This document shows, one piece after another, positions 7,755 through 15,763 of a stretch of 44,010 nt of DNA. The notes beneath the pieces were generated by a model. It did not search any database, was not told the origin of the DNA, and saw only the letters and a list, made by a program, of their open reading frames with translations. The position numbers were made by a program, and so were the translations under genes. The stretch comes from Candidatus Omnitrophica bacterium CG1_02_40_15 (lineage in GTDB: Bacteria; Omnitrophota; Gorgyraeia; Gorgyraeales; Gorgyraeaceae), in the NCBI GenBank assembly GCA_001871815.1, contig MNVP01000077.1, positions 439 through 44,448 of the forward strand. The letters run 5' to 3'. Position 1 is the stretch's first letter. Each line of letters opens with the position of its first letter.

Positions 7755-9836
7755 TTACCTAATAATTATTTGTGGTAATAAAGCTAGATCCGCTACATCA
7801 TTTGTGTAGAGTTTATTAATGGCCTGCATCATTGCAAGCCTATTCCCGCGGAGAGCGCTGTCTTCTGTATTCACAAGCACGTTATCGAAAAACCTATGCA
7901 AGGCCTCAAAAAACGCCTCTCCGTATGCCTTAGTAGCCTCTTTGTATCTCTCTTCCTTTATCAAATTCTTTATTGCAACGTTATTGGCTGTGTACGCCAT
8001 CCAAACCTCTTTTTCCAGATCTTCCTTAAATAATTCCTCTTTGACGTCATTTATCTGTAGGGGGCGATCATTGATCGCCCCTACAGCGCCTTTTAAAATA
8101 TTAGAAGTCCTTTCGCAAACCTTGGCTGCTTTTAAAAAATATTTCTCAGCGCTTATTTCAGATAAAGCCTCTACCCTTTTGAATACGCTTACTATATCAT
8201 TACAGCCGGATTTAAGAACCGCCTGCTTCAACTCTATAGGCCTGGTGTCAGGTGCCAGAAACTCAAGCCTTTCCTTTATATAATTAAGTACCTTTTTTTC
8301 CAATTCTTCCTGCGATATTTTAAGTTTACCTTTATATACCTCTATCGCTTTTTTAATCAGGCCGGAAAGTTCCAATCTGATGGACTTATGGTTTAAAATC
8401 TGGATCAGGCCCTGGGAATTCCTTCTGATGCCAAACGGGTCAAAACTTCCTTTTGGCTCTATCCCGCTGCCTAAAAAGCCGACTATATTATCAACCCTGT
8501 CGCTTATCGCAAGTATTGCGCCTTCTATTGTTTCAGGGAGGCTATCATCCATGCCTTTGGGAAGATAATGCTCTTTTATGGCTATTGCTACAGATTTCTT
8601 TTCTCCGCTTTTAAGGGCGTATTCCATTCCCATTACGCCCTGCAGGCTTGGAAATTCTCCCACCATTTGCGTGACAAGGTCTGATTTGCATAAATACGCC
8701 GCTCTTTTTATGTCTTCCTTATTCGCAGTGTCTATACCTATCCTTTCAGAGATAAACGACGAGAGCTCTTCCAGCCTTTGAATTTTTTCGAACATATTAC
8801 CTAAATCTTTTTGAAAAATCAAGTCTTTTAATTTAGGGGTTTGGTCTGAAAGCGGCTTCTTTATGTCCTCGTTATAGAAAAACAGGCTGTCCTTAAGCCT
8901 GGCTTCTAAAATATTAGCGTATTGCTTCTTCATCTTCGCCATACTTCTGCCTTTACCGTCAATTACAGCGATAAATTTATTGATCAATTTGTTGTTTTTG
9001 GAAAGCGTGAATACCCTCTGATGTTTGGACATGCTGGCAGCTAAAACATCCTTCGGGATCGCTAAATATTTCTTGTCGAAATCCCCTATTATTAATACCG
9101 GAGACTTGACCAGAAAATTTGTTTCCTCAAGAAGATTTTTGTCGGCATATTCATCCAGGCCGAGTTTCTTTTGGACAGCTTTAATCATATGCTCTATTTC
9201 TATTTTTCTCTTATCCTGGTCCAGCATATATGCGTTTTCAAGTTTTTTAAGATATGCGCCTGCTGACGCGCCTTTAATAAATTTGGCTGGCACGTTTCCC
9301 AGTTTAATCTTCACATTTTCCTTATCCAATAAAACCGCAATAGATTCTATCGGCCTTGCGAATCTCACGCCAGAATCATCCCATTTCATTGTCTTCGGAA
9401 AACCAATTGATTTTACAATTTCAGGCATCAGGCCTCGAAGAACCTCTTTTGCAGGCTTTGACTTTATTTTCTTAACAATAAATACATATTCGCCTTTTGG
9501 CATTTGTTTTATCTTTAAATCCTTAATATCTACTCCCTGATTCTTTGCAAAGCCTATGCCCTGAGGAGTAGGATTGCCATTTTCATCAAATGCTATTTTC
9601 TTAGGCGGGCCTATTATCTCCTGAGAAAGTTCTTTTTGTCTTAATTGCATGTCTTTTACATAACATAAAAGAGTTGCGGCTGTCCCAAACACTCTGACCT
9701 CTCCATGCTCTATGCGCTCTCTGCTAAGCTTCTCAATAAATGCTTCCTTCAATTGAGCCAAAGCAGGCCTCACATAGCTAGCCGGCAACTCTTCAACATT
9801 GATCTCTAACAAAAAATCGCTGACATTTCTCTTCAT
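7755..9836 (-). CDS. glyS: Glycyl-tRNA synthetase beta subunit
   Basis: With GlyQ this forms the alpha2beta2 glycyl-tRNA synthetase. The 693-residue protein starts with the family signature FLLEINVEELPASYV. It has PKTMKWD and FARPIESI in the tRNA-interaction region, an HD-like segment with KSDLVTQMVGEFPSLQGVMG, DPFGIRRNSQG, and a C-terminal FFDNVLVNTED anticodon-binding segment. glyQ lies just upstream and ends 40 bases before the glyS start. An in-frame family A palindrome adds about ten residues (VGAINDRPLQ, near residues 585-594) in the linker before DVKEELF, apparently without disrupting the frame. Confidence 0.96.
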   Translation of the reverse strand: MKRNVSDFLLEINVEELPASYVRPALAQLKEAFIEKLSRERIEHGEVRVFGTAATLLCYVKDMQLRQKELSQEIIGPPKKIAFDENGNPTPQGIGFAKNQGVDIKDLKIKQMPKGEYVFIVKKIKSKPAKEVLRGLMPEIVKSIGFPKTMKWDDSGVRFARPIESIAVLLDKENVKIKLGNVPAKFIKGASAGAYLKKLENAYMLDQDKRKIEIEHMIKAVQKKLGLDEYADKNLLEETNFLVKSPVLIIGDFDKKYLAIPKDVLAASMSKHQRVFTLSKNNKLINKFIAVIDGKGRSMAKMKKQYANILEARLKDSLFFYNEDIKKPLSDQTPKLKDLIFQKDLGNMFEKIQRLEELSSFISERIGIDTANKEDIKRAAYLCKSDLVTQMVGEFPSLQGVMGMEYALKSGEKKSVAIAIKEHYLPKGMDDSLPETIEGAILAISDRVDNIVGFLGSGIEPKGSFDPFGIRRNSQGLIQILNHKSIRLELSGLIKKAIEVYKGKLKISQEELEKKVLNYIKERLEFLAPDTRPIELKQAVLKSGCNDIVSVFKRVEALSEISAEKYFLKAAKVCERTSNILKGAVGAINDRPLQINDVKEELFKEDLEKEVWMAYTANNVAIKNLIKEERYKEATKAYGEAFFEALHRFFDNVLVNTEDSALRGNRLAMMQAINKLYTNDVADLALLPQIIIR
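8056..8085. repeat. Family A palindrome, copy 2, in frame inside glyS
   Basis: tgtagggggcgatca / ttgatcgcccctaca, almost perfectly self-complementary. Read in the glyS frame it encodes VGAINDRPLQ, nearly the same peptide as copy 6 in the GH57 gene (VGAVNDRPL). Confidence 0.9.
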
Positions 9837-9855
9837 AATCCTATTTGTCCCTGAA

Positions 9856-9892
9856 CAACTTTACACTTTAACAATGTTAGTTTGTAAAGTTG
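9856..9892. repeat. Palindromic repeat family E, copy 2
   Basis: caactttaca and tgtaaagttg arms around aacaatgtt. It overlaps the 3' end of glyQ, encoding its last residues and its TAA stop. Confidence 0.75.
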
Positions 9893-10740
9893 CTGGGGGC
9901 GGTTAAATAGAGTTCGGCGCAACGTTTGGCAAGGCCGCGGACCCTGGCTATATAGCGGGGCCTCTCGTTCTGGCTTATTGCGCCCCTCGCGTCCAGAACA
10001 TTGAACGCGTGAGATGCCTTCAAGACAAAGCTATACGCAGGATACACAAGGCCCAAATCTACCAATCTATTTGCCTCTTTTTCAAAATATTCAAACATCT
10101 TTGAATACATCTCTATGCTGGCTTCTTCAAAATTATACTTTGAATATTCTATCTCATGCTGCTTGTGAATATCTCCGTAAGTAACGCCATTATGCCATTC
10201 CAGGTCAAACAAATTAAATCTTTCCTGGATAAACATGCATATACGCTCAAGGCCATATGTAATTTCGCACGGCACAAGATCCAGTTCTATGCCTGCCACC
10301 TGCTGGAAATATGTAAACTGTGTAATCTCTAAGCTGTCCAGCCATACTTCCCAGCCAAGGCCTGACGCCCCCAGAGTAGGAGATTCCCAGTCATCTTCCA
10401 CAAACCTCGCTTCGTGGGCTTTCAAATCTATGCCGAGCGCCTTAAGGCTATCAAGATAAATCTTTCTTATATCAGGCGCTGTTGGTTTTATGATCACCTG
10501 ATACTGGTAATAATGCTGAAGCCTGAGAGGATTATCCGCATATCTTCCGTCACAAGGCCGCCTTGAAGGCTGGATATAAGCCGCGCGCCATTTCTCTTTT
10601 CCAAGCGATTTAAAAAATGTGGCTGGATGAAAAGTGCCTGCGCCAACCTCTATATCAAGCGGCGCTACGATAAGGCATCCTTTGTCAGACCAGAACTTGT
10701 TCAACTTCTCAACGACTTCCTGAAACGATAGCTTTCTCAT
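9877..10740 (-). CDS. glyQ: Glycyl-tRNA synthetase alpha subunit
   Basis: Catalytic subunit of the heterotetrameric class II glycyl-tRNA synthetase. The 287-residue protein has the expected IEVGAGTFHPATF and YIQPSRRPCDGRYADNP segments (motif 2 region), then VEDDWESPTLGASGLGWEVW and LEITQFTYFQQVAG, and ends with the ALKASHAFNVLDARGAIS stretch. The final residues (NFTN) and stop codon are contributed by a family E repeat, so the original C terminus may have been a little different. It precedes glyS in the same direction. Confidence 0.97.
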   Translation of the reverse strand: MRKLSFQEVVEKLNKFWSDKGCLIVAPLDIEVGAGTFHPATFFKSLGKEKWRAAYIQPSRRPCDGRYADNPLRLQHYYQYQVIIKPTAPDIRKIYLDSLKALGIDLKAHEARFVEDDWESPTLGASGLGWEVWLDSLEITQFTYFQQVAGIELDLVPCEITYGLERICMFIQERFNLFDLEWHNGVTYGDIHKQHEIEYSKYNFEEASIEMYSKMFEYFEKEANRLVDLGLVYPAYSFVLKASHAFNVLDARGAISQNERPRYIARVRGLAKRCAELYLTAPSNFTN

Positions 10741-10742
10741 CT

Positions 10743-10814
10743 TTTAGCGTTTAGCGTATAGCGTTTAGCGTATAGTTTTTGTATCCGCTATACGCTCTAC
10801 GCTATGCGCTAAGC
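10743..10814. repeat. GCGTATAGCGTTTAGC-type repeat (family F), copy 1
   Basis: Short tandem and inverted units such as tagcgtttagcgtatagcg, then a complementary side with gctatacgctctacgctatgcgc. It fills the gap between recO and glyQ. A related agagcatggagcatgg unit lies in frame inside the GH57 gene at 20149-20179. Confidence 0.65.
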
Positions 10815-10824
10815 TTTAGTTTTT

Positions 10825-11469
10825 TTAATTATTATTTAAAAACCTAACCGTTTTTAATGGCCTGTCCAAATTCTCTTCTATTATTTTAGCCGTGATCCCC
10901 TTTATCTCGCTATCCACATCTTTTGTTAATTTCATATTAGAAGCGGCCTTCCAAGATTCTTTTTCAAGATGCATTACGCTGGACATTGCGCCTTTTGTGA
11001 GTTTGAAATACCCAGCGCCAGGCCAAAAGCCCAGAGCCATCAATAATTTTATTTCAAAAAATCTGGTTATGCTTTTAGCCTCTTTGCCGCTATCCAGAGA
11101 CTTGAAACTATTATAGAGGTTCTCGAATACCTCTTCTGATTTTCCTTCAGGCTCAGTAAACACATCCGTCAGTTCCAGCATGTAATAGGCTGACGAAGCC
11201 CTGCCCCATTCCTTGAGTATATTAAGGAATACCTCCTGCGCCTCGCACTGCGATATTATAGAAACGCCTCCGGTTCTTTTTTCGTAAAAAACTATCTGGT
11301 CCAGGCTGAAAAATATAGGGTTTGCGTCGCTCCTCGGCCTCGAACCCCTGGCGCCTTTTATGATGCCGTTTATTTTTCCGAATCCTTTTGTAAAAAAAGT
11401 CAGGATAAGGCTAGTTTCCCTGAAATCCTTCTTTCTTAAAAGTATCGCTTCTGTTTTCTGTATTGCCAT
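10825..11469 (-). CDS. recO: DNA repair protein RecO
   Basis: RecO helps RecR load RecA on SSB-coated single-stranded DNA during gap repair. The 214-residue protein begins MAIQKTEAILLRKKDFRETS, the N-terminal OB-fold signature of RecO, followed by GKINGIIKGARGSR. The C-terminal helical part has LLMALGFWPG. It is somewhat shorter than usual and shows no Cys4 zinc site. The start lies inside the end of the DUF502 gene, a 59-base overlap that suggests translational coupling. Confidence 0.88.
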   Translation of the reverse strand: MAIQKTEAILLRKKDFRETSLILTFFTKGFGKINGIIKGARGSRPRSDANPIFFSLDQIVFYEKRTGGVSIISQCEAQEVFLNILKEWGRASSAYYMLELTDVFTEPEGKSEEVFENLYNSFKSLDSGKEAKSITRFFEIKLLMALGFWPGAGYFKLTKGAMSSVMHLEKESWKAASNMKLTKDVDSEIKGITAKIIEENLDRPLKTVRFLNNN

Positions 11470-12091
11470 GATCGGCTTTTGGCGGCGTAACCATCCCGCC
11501 TGAAATAATCATTTTCATGCCGTCTGCCACAGACATATCCAGATAAATTATATCTTCCTGCGGCACAAGCACCAGCATGCCTGAAGTAGGATTCGGCGTA
11601 GTGGGCACAAAAACATTTATGACGTTTTCTTTTGTCTTTTCCTGCGCCTCGCCCCTAGCTTCTGAAGTAATAAATCCTATAGCATAAACCCCATTCTTAG
11701 GATATTGCACTAAAACAACTTTTTTAAAAATAGATTCCTGATTAGATAAAAAAGCGGCTGACATCTCTTTCAGGCCTTTGTAAATAGTGCTGATCATCGG
11801 AACCTTATACAAAACATTTTCCCCGAAACCAAATATATTCCTAAACAGTATAATCTTTGCGGCAAACCCGGTCAGCGTCAGAAGCGCCAGTAAAATAAAA
11901 AATATCGCGAGTTTCGTAAAAAATTCTACAGATGCCCTATCCGGCAGCCATATCTGAAATATTTTCATTATAGGCTCTAATAATAAAAGATTAAGCCTGC
12001 TTATAATGAAATATAACACCCAAAAGGTTAGCGCTACAGGTATTATTATCAACAACCCTGTAAAAAAATTAGACCTGATTTTATGCCGCAT
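11411..12091 (-). CDS. DUF502 family membrane protein
   Basis: This 226-residue protein has two N-terminal transmembrane segments, one at FFTGLLIIIPVALTFWVLYF and one at TKLAIFFILLALLTLTGFAA. A conserved soluble part follows, with MISTIYKGLKEMSAAFL, TPNPTSGMLVLVPQEDIIYLDMSVADGMK-type sequence and an SGG turn, as in DUF502. Molecular function is unknown. I chose the ATG at 12091, preceded by AAGGA, because upstream codons come from a repeat. Its 3' end overlaps recO by 59 bases. Confidence 0.8.
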   Translation of the reverse strand: MRHKIRSNFFTGLLIIIPVALTFWVLYFIISRLNLLLLEPIMKIFQIWLPDRASVEFFTKLAIFFILLALLTLTGFAAKIILFRNIFGFGENVLYKVPMISTIYKGLKEMSAAFLSNQESIFKKVVLVQYPKNGVYAIGFITSEARGEAQEKTKENVINVFVPTTPNPTSGMLVLVPQEDIIYLDMSVADGMKMIISGGMVTPPKADHGNTENRSDTFKKEGFQGN

Positions 12092-12110
12092 AGACTGATT
12101 CCTTAACCAT

Positions 12111-12158
12111 CCCGCCCTTTTGATAATCACGCTTAAATATATTTTCAAAAGGGCGGGG
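12111..12158. repeat. CCCGCCCTTTTG hairpin (family H), copy 1
   Basis: Perfect arms cccgcccttttg and caaaagggcggg are separated by about 24 AT-rich bases. It lies immediately after the stop of the DgkA-PAP2 gene and before the DUF502 start. Related units occur at 35201-35250 and in priA at 41488-41514. There is no T-tract after the right arm. Confidence 0.8.
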
Positions 12159-12863
12159 TCAACGGTGATTATACATCTGAAAAATAAACACTGTCACTAT
12201 AACTCCGACCAAAGCGCCTATAAAAACTTCCATAAGATTATGGACATTGGCGCTTATCCTGCTTCTGGCTACAAGAAGCGCCAGCACGAACACGAGGAAT
12301 ATAACCAAGCTGCTCGGATAAAGAAGCGAGATTATGGCCCATATCGAAAAGGCTATCGCGGCGTGGCCGCTCGGCATGCCTCCTCTTAAAGGAGTGCCCT
12401 TTTGCAAAATAAGTTTGCTCAAAACCACTATAACAAGAATAATAATCAATATTATTAATGTTATATTCCAGCTGGATCCCCTTATTTTTGCAATATTATC
12501 TTCTATCCTGATCCCCGCCCTGCTGGCAAATAAAATATAACCGACTACTGCGGCAGTTATTGCGCTTAATAAAACTGCTCCCGCGCCTATATCCTTCACT
12601 ATCCTCGCGAGAGGATGGTATTCCTGGCTCACCATATCCACTGTGTACTCAACAGCTGTATTAAACATTTCCGAAAAAAGGACAAATGCTATTATAATGC
12701 ACAGCGCAATTAATTCCATATAAGTGAAATTCAGGAGTATGCCCAGAAAGATGGCGAAGAGCCCCATTAAAAAATGAAGCCTCATGTTGCGCTGGCTCTT
12801 AAAAACATACACAAAACCTTCTATGGCTGCATTAAAACTTTCTACTAAACTCTGCTGTTTCAT
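12159..12863 (-). CDS. DgkA-PAP2 fusion: diacylglycerol/undecaprenol kinase joined to a PAP2 phosphatase
   Basis: The 234-residue protein has two membrane domains. Residues 1-115 match the DgkA family: SFNAAIEGFVYVFKSQRNMR, then the catalytic EMFNTAVEYTVDMV segment and a third helix. Residues from about 150 match PAP2 phosphatases: GTPLRGGMPSGHAA (PSGH motif) and SRISANVHNLMEV (SRx5Hx3, with Glu in place of the usual Asp). The kinase would phosphorylate undecaprenol or diacylglycerol; the phosphatase could reverse this or act on undecaprenyl pyrophosphate. I start at the ATG at 12863; an upstream in-frame GTG lies inside a family A repeat. ybeY lies upstream. Confidence 0.85.
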   Translation of the reverse strand: MKQQSLVESFNAAIEGFVYVFKSQRNMRLHFLMGLFAIFLGILLNFTYMELIALCIIIAFVLFSEMFNTAVEYTVDMVSQEYHPLARIVKDIGAGAVLLSAITAAVVGYILFASRAGIRIEDNIAKIRGSSWNITLIILIIILVIVVLSKLILQKGTPLRGGMPSGHAAIAFSIWAIISLLYPSSLVIFLVFVLALLVARSRISANVHNLMEVFIGALVGVIVTVFIFQMYNHR

Positions 12864-12886
12864 AAAATGTGGTTTATGGCGCTTCG

Positions 12887-12915
12887 GTAGGGACAGCACA
12901 ATGTGCTGTCCCTAC
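12887..12915. repeat. Family A palindrome, copy 3
   Basis: gtagggacagcaca / tgtgctgtccctac. Intergenic, between ybeY and the DgkA-PAP2 gene. Confidence 0.88.
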
Positions 12916-12921
12916 AAAAAC

Positions 12922-13356
12922 TTATTCTAGGCCTTTAAGTAATTTTAATATTTCCTGTTCTTTCGCTTTCATCTTTTTTCTCGCCCTTGGCTTTTCGTCG
13001 CCATAACCTAATAAATGCAGGATGCCATGCACAAAGTAAAGGTTAAATTCCTCTTGAAAATTCTTTTTTCGCTTCTTGGCTTCCCTCTTAGCTGTTTCCA
13101 CGGATATCACTACATCTCCAAGTATAGAACCTGAAAGCCTTCTGGAGTCGCGCATGGGAAATGCCAGGACATCCGTAGCAAAATCCTTTTGCCTATATTT
13201 CCAATTCAGGTTCCTGATATACATGTCATTTACAAGAACCAGGCTCAACTCAGCGTCATCCTCAGCCATTGCTTTCAATGCATGCCTCGCACACTCTATT
13301 ATTTTATTTTTATCAATCTTTTCTATATTCTGTAAATTCTGTATGTCTATTTTCAT
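12922..13356 (-). CDS. ybeY: Endoribonuclease YbeY (rRNA maturation factor)
   Basis: YbeY is a metal-dependent RNase in 16S rRNA 3' maturation and ribosome quality control. The 144-residue protein has NWKYRQKDFATDVLAFP and LGDVVISVETAKREAKKR, both typical. It ends with HGILHLLGYGD. The usual zinc ligands are three His in HGxLHLxGYDH; here His110 and His114 are present, but the third position is Asp120 (GYGD). The protein could still bind metal. No good Shine-Dalgarno sequence is seen; the upstream sequence is a family D repeat. It lies in the same run as the 7TM-HD protein. Confidence 0.9.
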   Translation of the reverse strand: MKIDIQNLQNIEKIDKNKIIECARHALKAMAEDDAELSLVLVNDMYIRNLNWKYRQKDFATDVLAFPMRDSRRLSGSILGDVVISVETAKREAKKRKKNFQEEFNLYFVHGILHLLGYGDEKPRARKKMKAKEQEILKLLKGLE

Positions 13357-13360
13357 ATAA

Positions 13361-13423
13361 CAGCTGTAAGCTTTAAGTTATAAGTTTTAAGCTTAAAGCT
13401 TATGGCTTATAACTTAAAACTAA
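13361..13423. repeat. AAGCTTTAAGCTATAAG repeat (family D), copy 1
   Basis: Inverted repeat of agctgtaagctttaagttat and complementary ttataacttaaaact units. Other copies are at 22709-22775, 29867-29933 and 38502-38580, all in gaps between minus-strand genes. Confidence 0.8.
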
Positions 13424-13428
13424 ATTTT

Positions 13429-15030
13429 TTATTTCTTTTTTCCTGTATCCTCGGGGTACTCGACACGGCTATGATAAGTACCAGTAAGGATATGCGTAAA
13501 AACCTCTGCTATTCTTTCGAGATCTTTAAGGGTTAATTCGCATTCGTCCAGTTGAGCGTCTATAAATTTATTATTTATAACTTTCTTCACAAGGCCTTGT
13601 ATACTAGAAAGCGTTGGATCATCGAGCGCGCGCGAAGCAGCCTCCACTGAATCAGCCAGAAGCACGCACGCAGCCTCCTTTGTCTGAGGCCTTGGGCCAG
13701 GGTATCTGAAACCCTCTTCGAACACTTCCTCATCCTCTGTCTTTTCAAGCGCCCTTTTAAAGAAATAAAAAACAAGGCCTGTGCCGTGATGCTGCCTTAT
13801 TATATCCACTATCTTTTTATTTAAACCATACCGCTCGGCCAGCTCAACGCCGTTTTTAACATGGTTGGTGATTATAAGGCTGCTCATTGTCGGAGAAAGT
13901 TTGTCGTGCATTGATCCGCCAGTCTGATTTTCGCTGAAATACTCTGCCTTCTCAATCTTTCCTATGTCATGAAAATATGCGCTCACGCGAGCCAGAAGAG
14001 CGTTTGCGCCTATTGTCTCGCACGCCGTCTCTGCAAGGTTCCCGACCACAAGGCTGTGATGATATGTGCCAGGCGCTTTTATAACCATTTCCTTTAAAAT
14101 AGGATGATTTAAATCAGCTATTTCCAGAAGGCTTATATTTGTGATTGTTTTAGATGCTATTTCAAAAATAGGCAAAACTCCTGTGACTATTATTGCTGAC
14201 ATCACTCCGTTGGCAAGCCCTATAAACGCCTCAATTATATAGGTGTGAAAATCCAATGAATTTATAAGGCCTATCCCTATAAAATATGCCATGTTGGCAA
14301 GCCCTACTACAAATCCTGCTGTTATAAGCTGCGATCTTCTTCTCGCATCTCTAACTGCAAAAATCCCAACCATTCCGCCCACAACAGATGCTGCCGCTAT
14401 ATCCAGCCTGCCTCCTGAAATCATGCCTATAATTATGCTTAAAAAACACGTGGTTATTATCGCCAGCCTGTTATTCAACAATAGCGCTATAAGCATTGAA
14501 GCAGCTGACGCAGGGATCAGACTGCTGGGCCAGGGAGATATTACAATAAACTTTGCCGCAATAGTCATAAGAATGCATATTGAAGCCAGAAGTATGAGTT
14601 CTTTATTGCCCACTATCAAATCAGGCTCATAGAATTCAATATAAATGACAAGGAGCAGCATGAATAAGGCTATTATTAAAGCAATGCCGAAAAATGCCAC
14701 TACTTTAAGCGGATACGGCTCGCGCTGTTCAATTGCTTCAAGTTTTGCCATGTGGCCTTTTGATACGCGCTCTCCTTTATTAAGTATCAACTCATTCTTC
14801 TTAACCTCTATTATATTATTTATGCCGTCCTTTATTTTAAAATCAAAAGGCGCGTATATTGATTTAAGCACTATGTCGCCTTCGTGGAATTCTGTCTTAA
14901 AGAGGCTGGTATCCCATTCCGCTGCTGCCACCATGATCAAACACGTAACAATAGCTATAAAAATATGGGGTATCTTATTATGAACTTCGTTAATCCTCTG
15001 CTTTTTATTTAGAGTTTTTTTCAGATGCAT
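13429..15030 (-). CDS. 7TM-HD domain phosphohydrolase (PgpH/YqfF-like)
   Basis: The 533-residue protein has an N-terminal membrane segment and a short extracytoplasmic 7TMR-HDED part (with EGDIVLKSIYAPFDF). A bundle of transmembrane helices follows (about residues 110-290), then a cytoplasmic HD domain. The HD metal motifs are YHHSLVVGNLAETA, AYFHDIGKIEKAEYF, and IIRQHHGTGLVFYF. In Listeria the homologue PgpH hydrolyses c-di-AMP; the same activity here is inference. ybeY follows directly, as is common for this family. I use the ATG at 15030, with AAAGGTGA upstream. Confidence 0.9.
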   Translation of the reverse strand: MHLKKTLNKKQRINEVHNKIPHIFIAIVTCLIMVAAAEWDTSLFKTEFHEGDIVLKSIYAPFDFKIKDGINNIIEVKKNELILNKGERVSKGHMAKLEAIEQREPYPLKVVAFFGIALIIALFMLLLVIYIEFYEPDLIVGNKELILLASICILMTIAAKFIVISPWPSSLIPASAASMLIALLLNNRLAIITTCFLSIIIGMISGGRLDIAAASVVGGMVGIFAVRDARRRSQLITAGFVVGLANMAYFIGIGLINSLDFHTYIIEAFIGLANGVMSAIIVTGVLPIFEIASKTITNISLLEIADLNHPILKEMVIKAPGTYHHSLVVGNLAETACETIGANALLARVSAYFHDIGKIEKAEYFSENQTGGSMHDKLSPTMSSLIITNHVKNGVELAERYGLNKKIVDIIRQHHGTGLVFYFFKRALEKTEDEEVFEEGFRYPGPRPQTKEAACVLLADSVEAASRALDDPTLSSIQGLVKKVINNKFIDAQLDECELTLKDLERIAEVFTHILTGTYHSRVEYPEDTGKKK

Positions 15031-15042
15031 AGTCACCTTTGA

Positions 15043-15078
15043 ATTTACACCCGCCACAGAACTTTGGCGGGTGTAAAT
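15043..15078. repeat. Perfect 14-bp-arm hairpin before the 7TM-HD gene
   Basis: atttacacccgcca and tggcgggtgtaaat are exact complements around an 8-base loop. It lies between the LysM lipoprotein stop and the 7TM-HD start. There is no T-tract, so it is more likely a mobile palindrome or mRNA-stability hairpin than a terminator. Confidence 0.75.
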
Positions 15079-15096
15079 TAGCTAAGGAATTTATGA

Positions 15097-15717
15097 TCAC
15101 TCTTTTGGTATCGCCAATTTCTGGCCTGGCCTTATCCTGTCAGGGCTCTTGAGAACATGCTTATTTGCGTCGTATATGCTCTTCCATTTCTGAGTAGTTC
15201 CAAAAAACTTTTCAGATATCTTTTGAAGCGTGTCGCCTTTTTGAACAACATAATATTGCTTCTCGTTTCCGTTGCCGGAAGACAAAGCCTCGGTTCCTAT
15301 ATTACTGGAAGGCTCGCTATAAACTATCTGCGGCATTCTCACAGAGCCTGATCCGCTGCTAATCCTTGCAGTGGAAACCTGTTCTTTTCCGCTTCTAGAC
15401 ACATAAATCTCTTTCTCGGGAACCATACTTCCCTGCATATACCCTCTATTTCCATACAGATCTTTGTCTTTATTTTTAGTTTTTTCTTCTGTTGACGCCC
15501 TATAAGCTGAAGGGACCTCTACCTCTACATTATAAATTGTCCTTGTCTTTCTTGCCTGCTCTCTGTCTTCAATTGCAGGAGGGGCCCCCATAATAACGCC
15601 TCTGTTGCCGTATATCTCCTGATCAACCCTGTCCATTTCAGTAGTATAAGTTCTGACTACACAGCCGGACGCAAAAAACATAACTAACAATAAACAACAA
15701 ATTATAAGCTTATTCAT
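15097..15717 (-). CDS. LysM-domain lipoprotein
   Basis: The 206-residue protein has a lipoprotein signal peptide with lipobox ASGC (Cys19) and a low-complexity middle with two YGNRG repeats (YGNRGVIMGAPPA and YGNRGYMQGSMVP). A C-terminal LysM domain (YYVVQKGDTLQKISEKFFG ... RIRPGQKLAIP) binds peptidoglycan. It likely tethers the envelope to the cell wall. The ATG at 15717 is right: GGGAGGG precedes it, and the apparent upstream extension is a translated hairpin element. It lies after aspS in the same direction. Confidence 0.85.
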   Translation of the reverse strand: MNKLIICCLLLVMFFASGCVVRTYTTEMDRVDQEIYGNRGVIMGAPPAIEDREQARKTRTIYNVEVEVPSAYRASTEEKTKNKDKDLYGNRGYMQGSMVPEKEIYVSRSGKEQVSTARISSGSGSVRMPQIVYSEPSSNIGTEALSSGNGNEKQYYVVQKGDTLQKISEKFFGTTQKWKSIYDANKHVLKSPDRIRPGQKLAIPKE

Positions 15718-15720
15718 AAA

Positions 15721-15755
15721 CCCTCCCAAATTTTGTGAAACAAAATTTGATCCCG
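15721..15755 (-). repeat. Hairpin element carrying a Shine-Dalgarno sequence (LysM gene copy)
   Basis: On the minus strand CAAATTTTG and CAAAATTTG arms (loop of 5) are followed directly by GGGAGGG and then the ATG. A closely related element precedes gapA (35181-35270), where the arms have been split by another insertion. Confidence 0.65.
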
Positions 15756-15763
15756 AGCAGCCA

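Noticed and set aside
12864..12899. Earlier GTG start for the DgkA-PAP2 gene
   Set aside because: The GTG lies within a family A palindrome and has no ribosome binding site.
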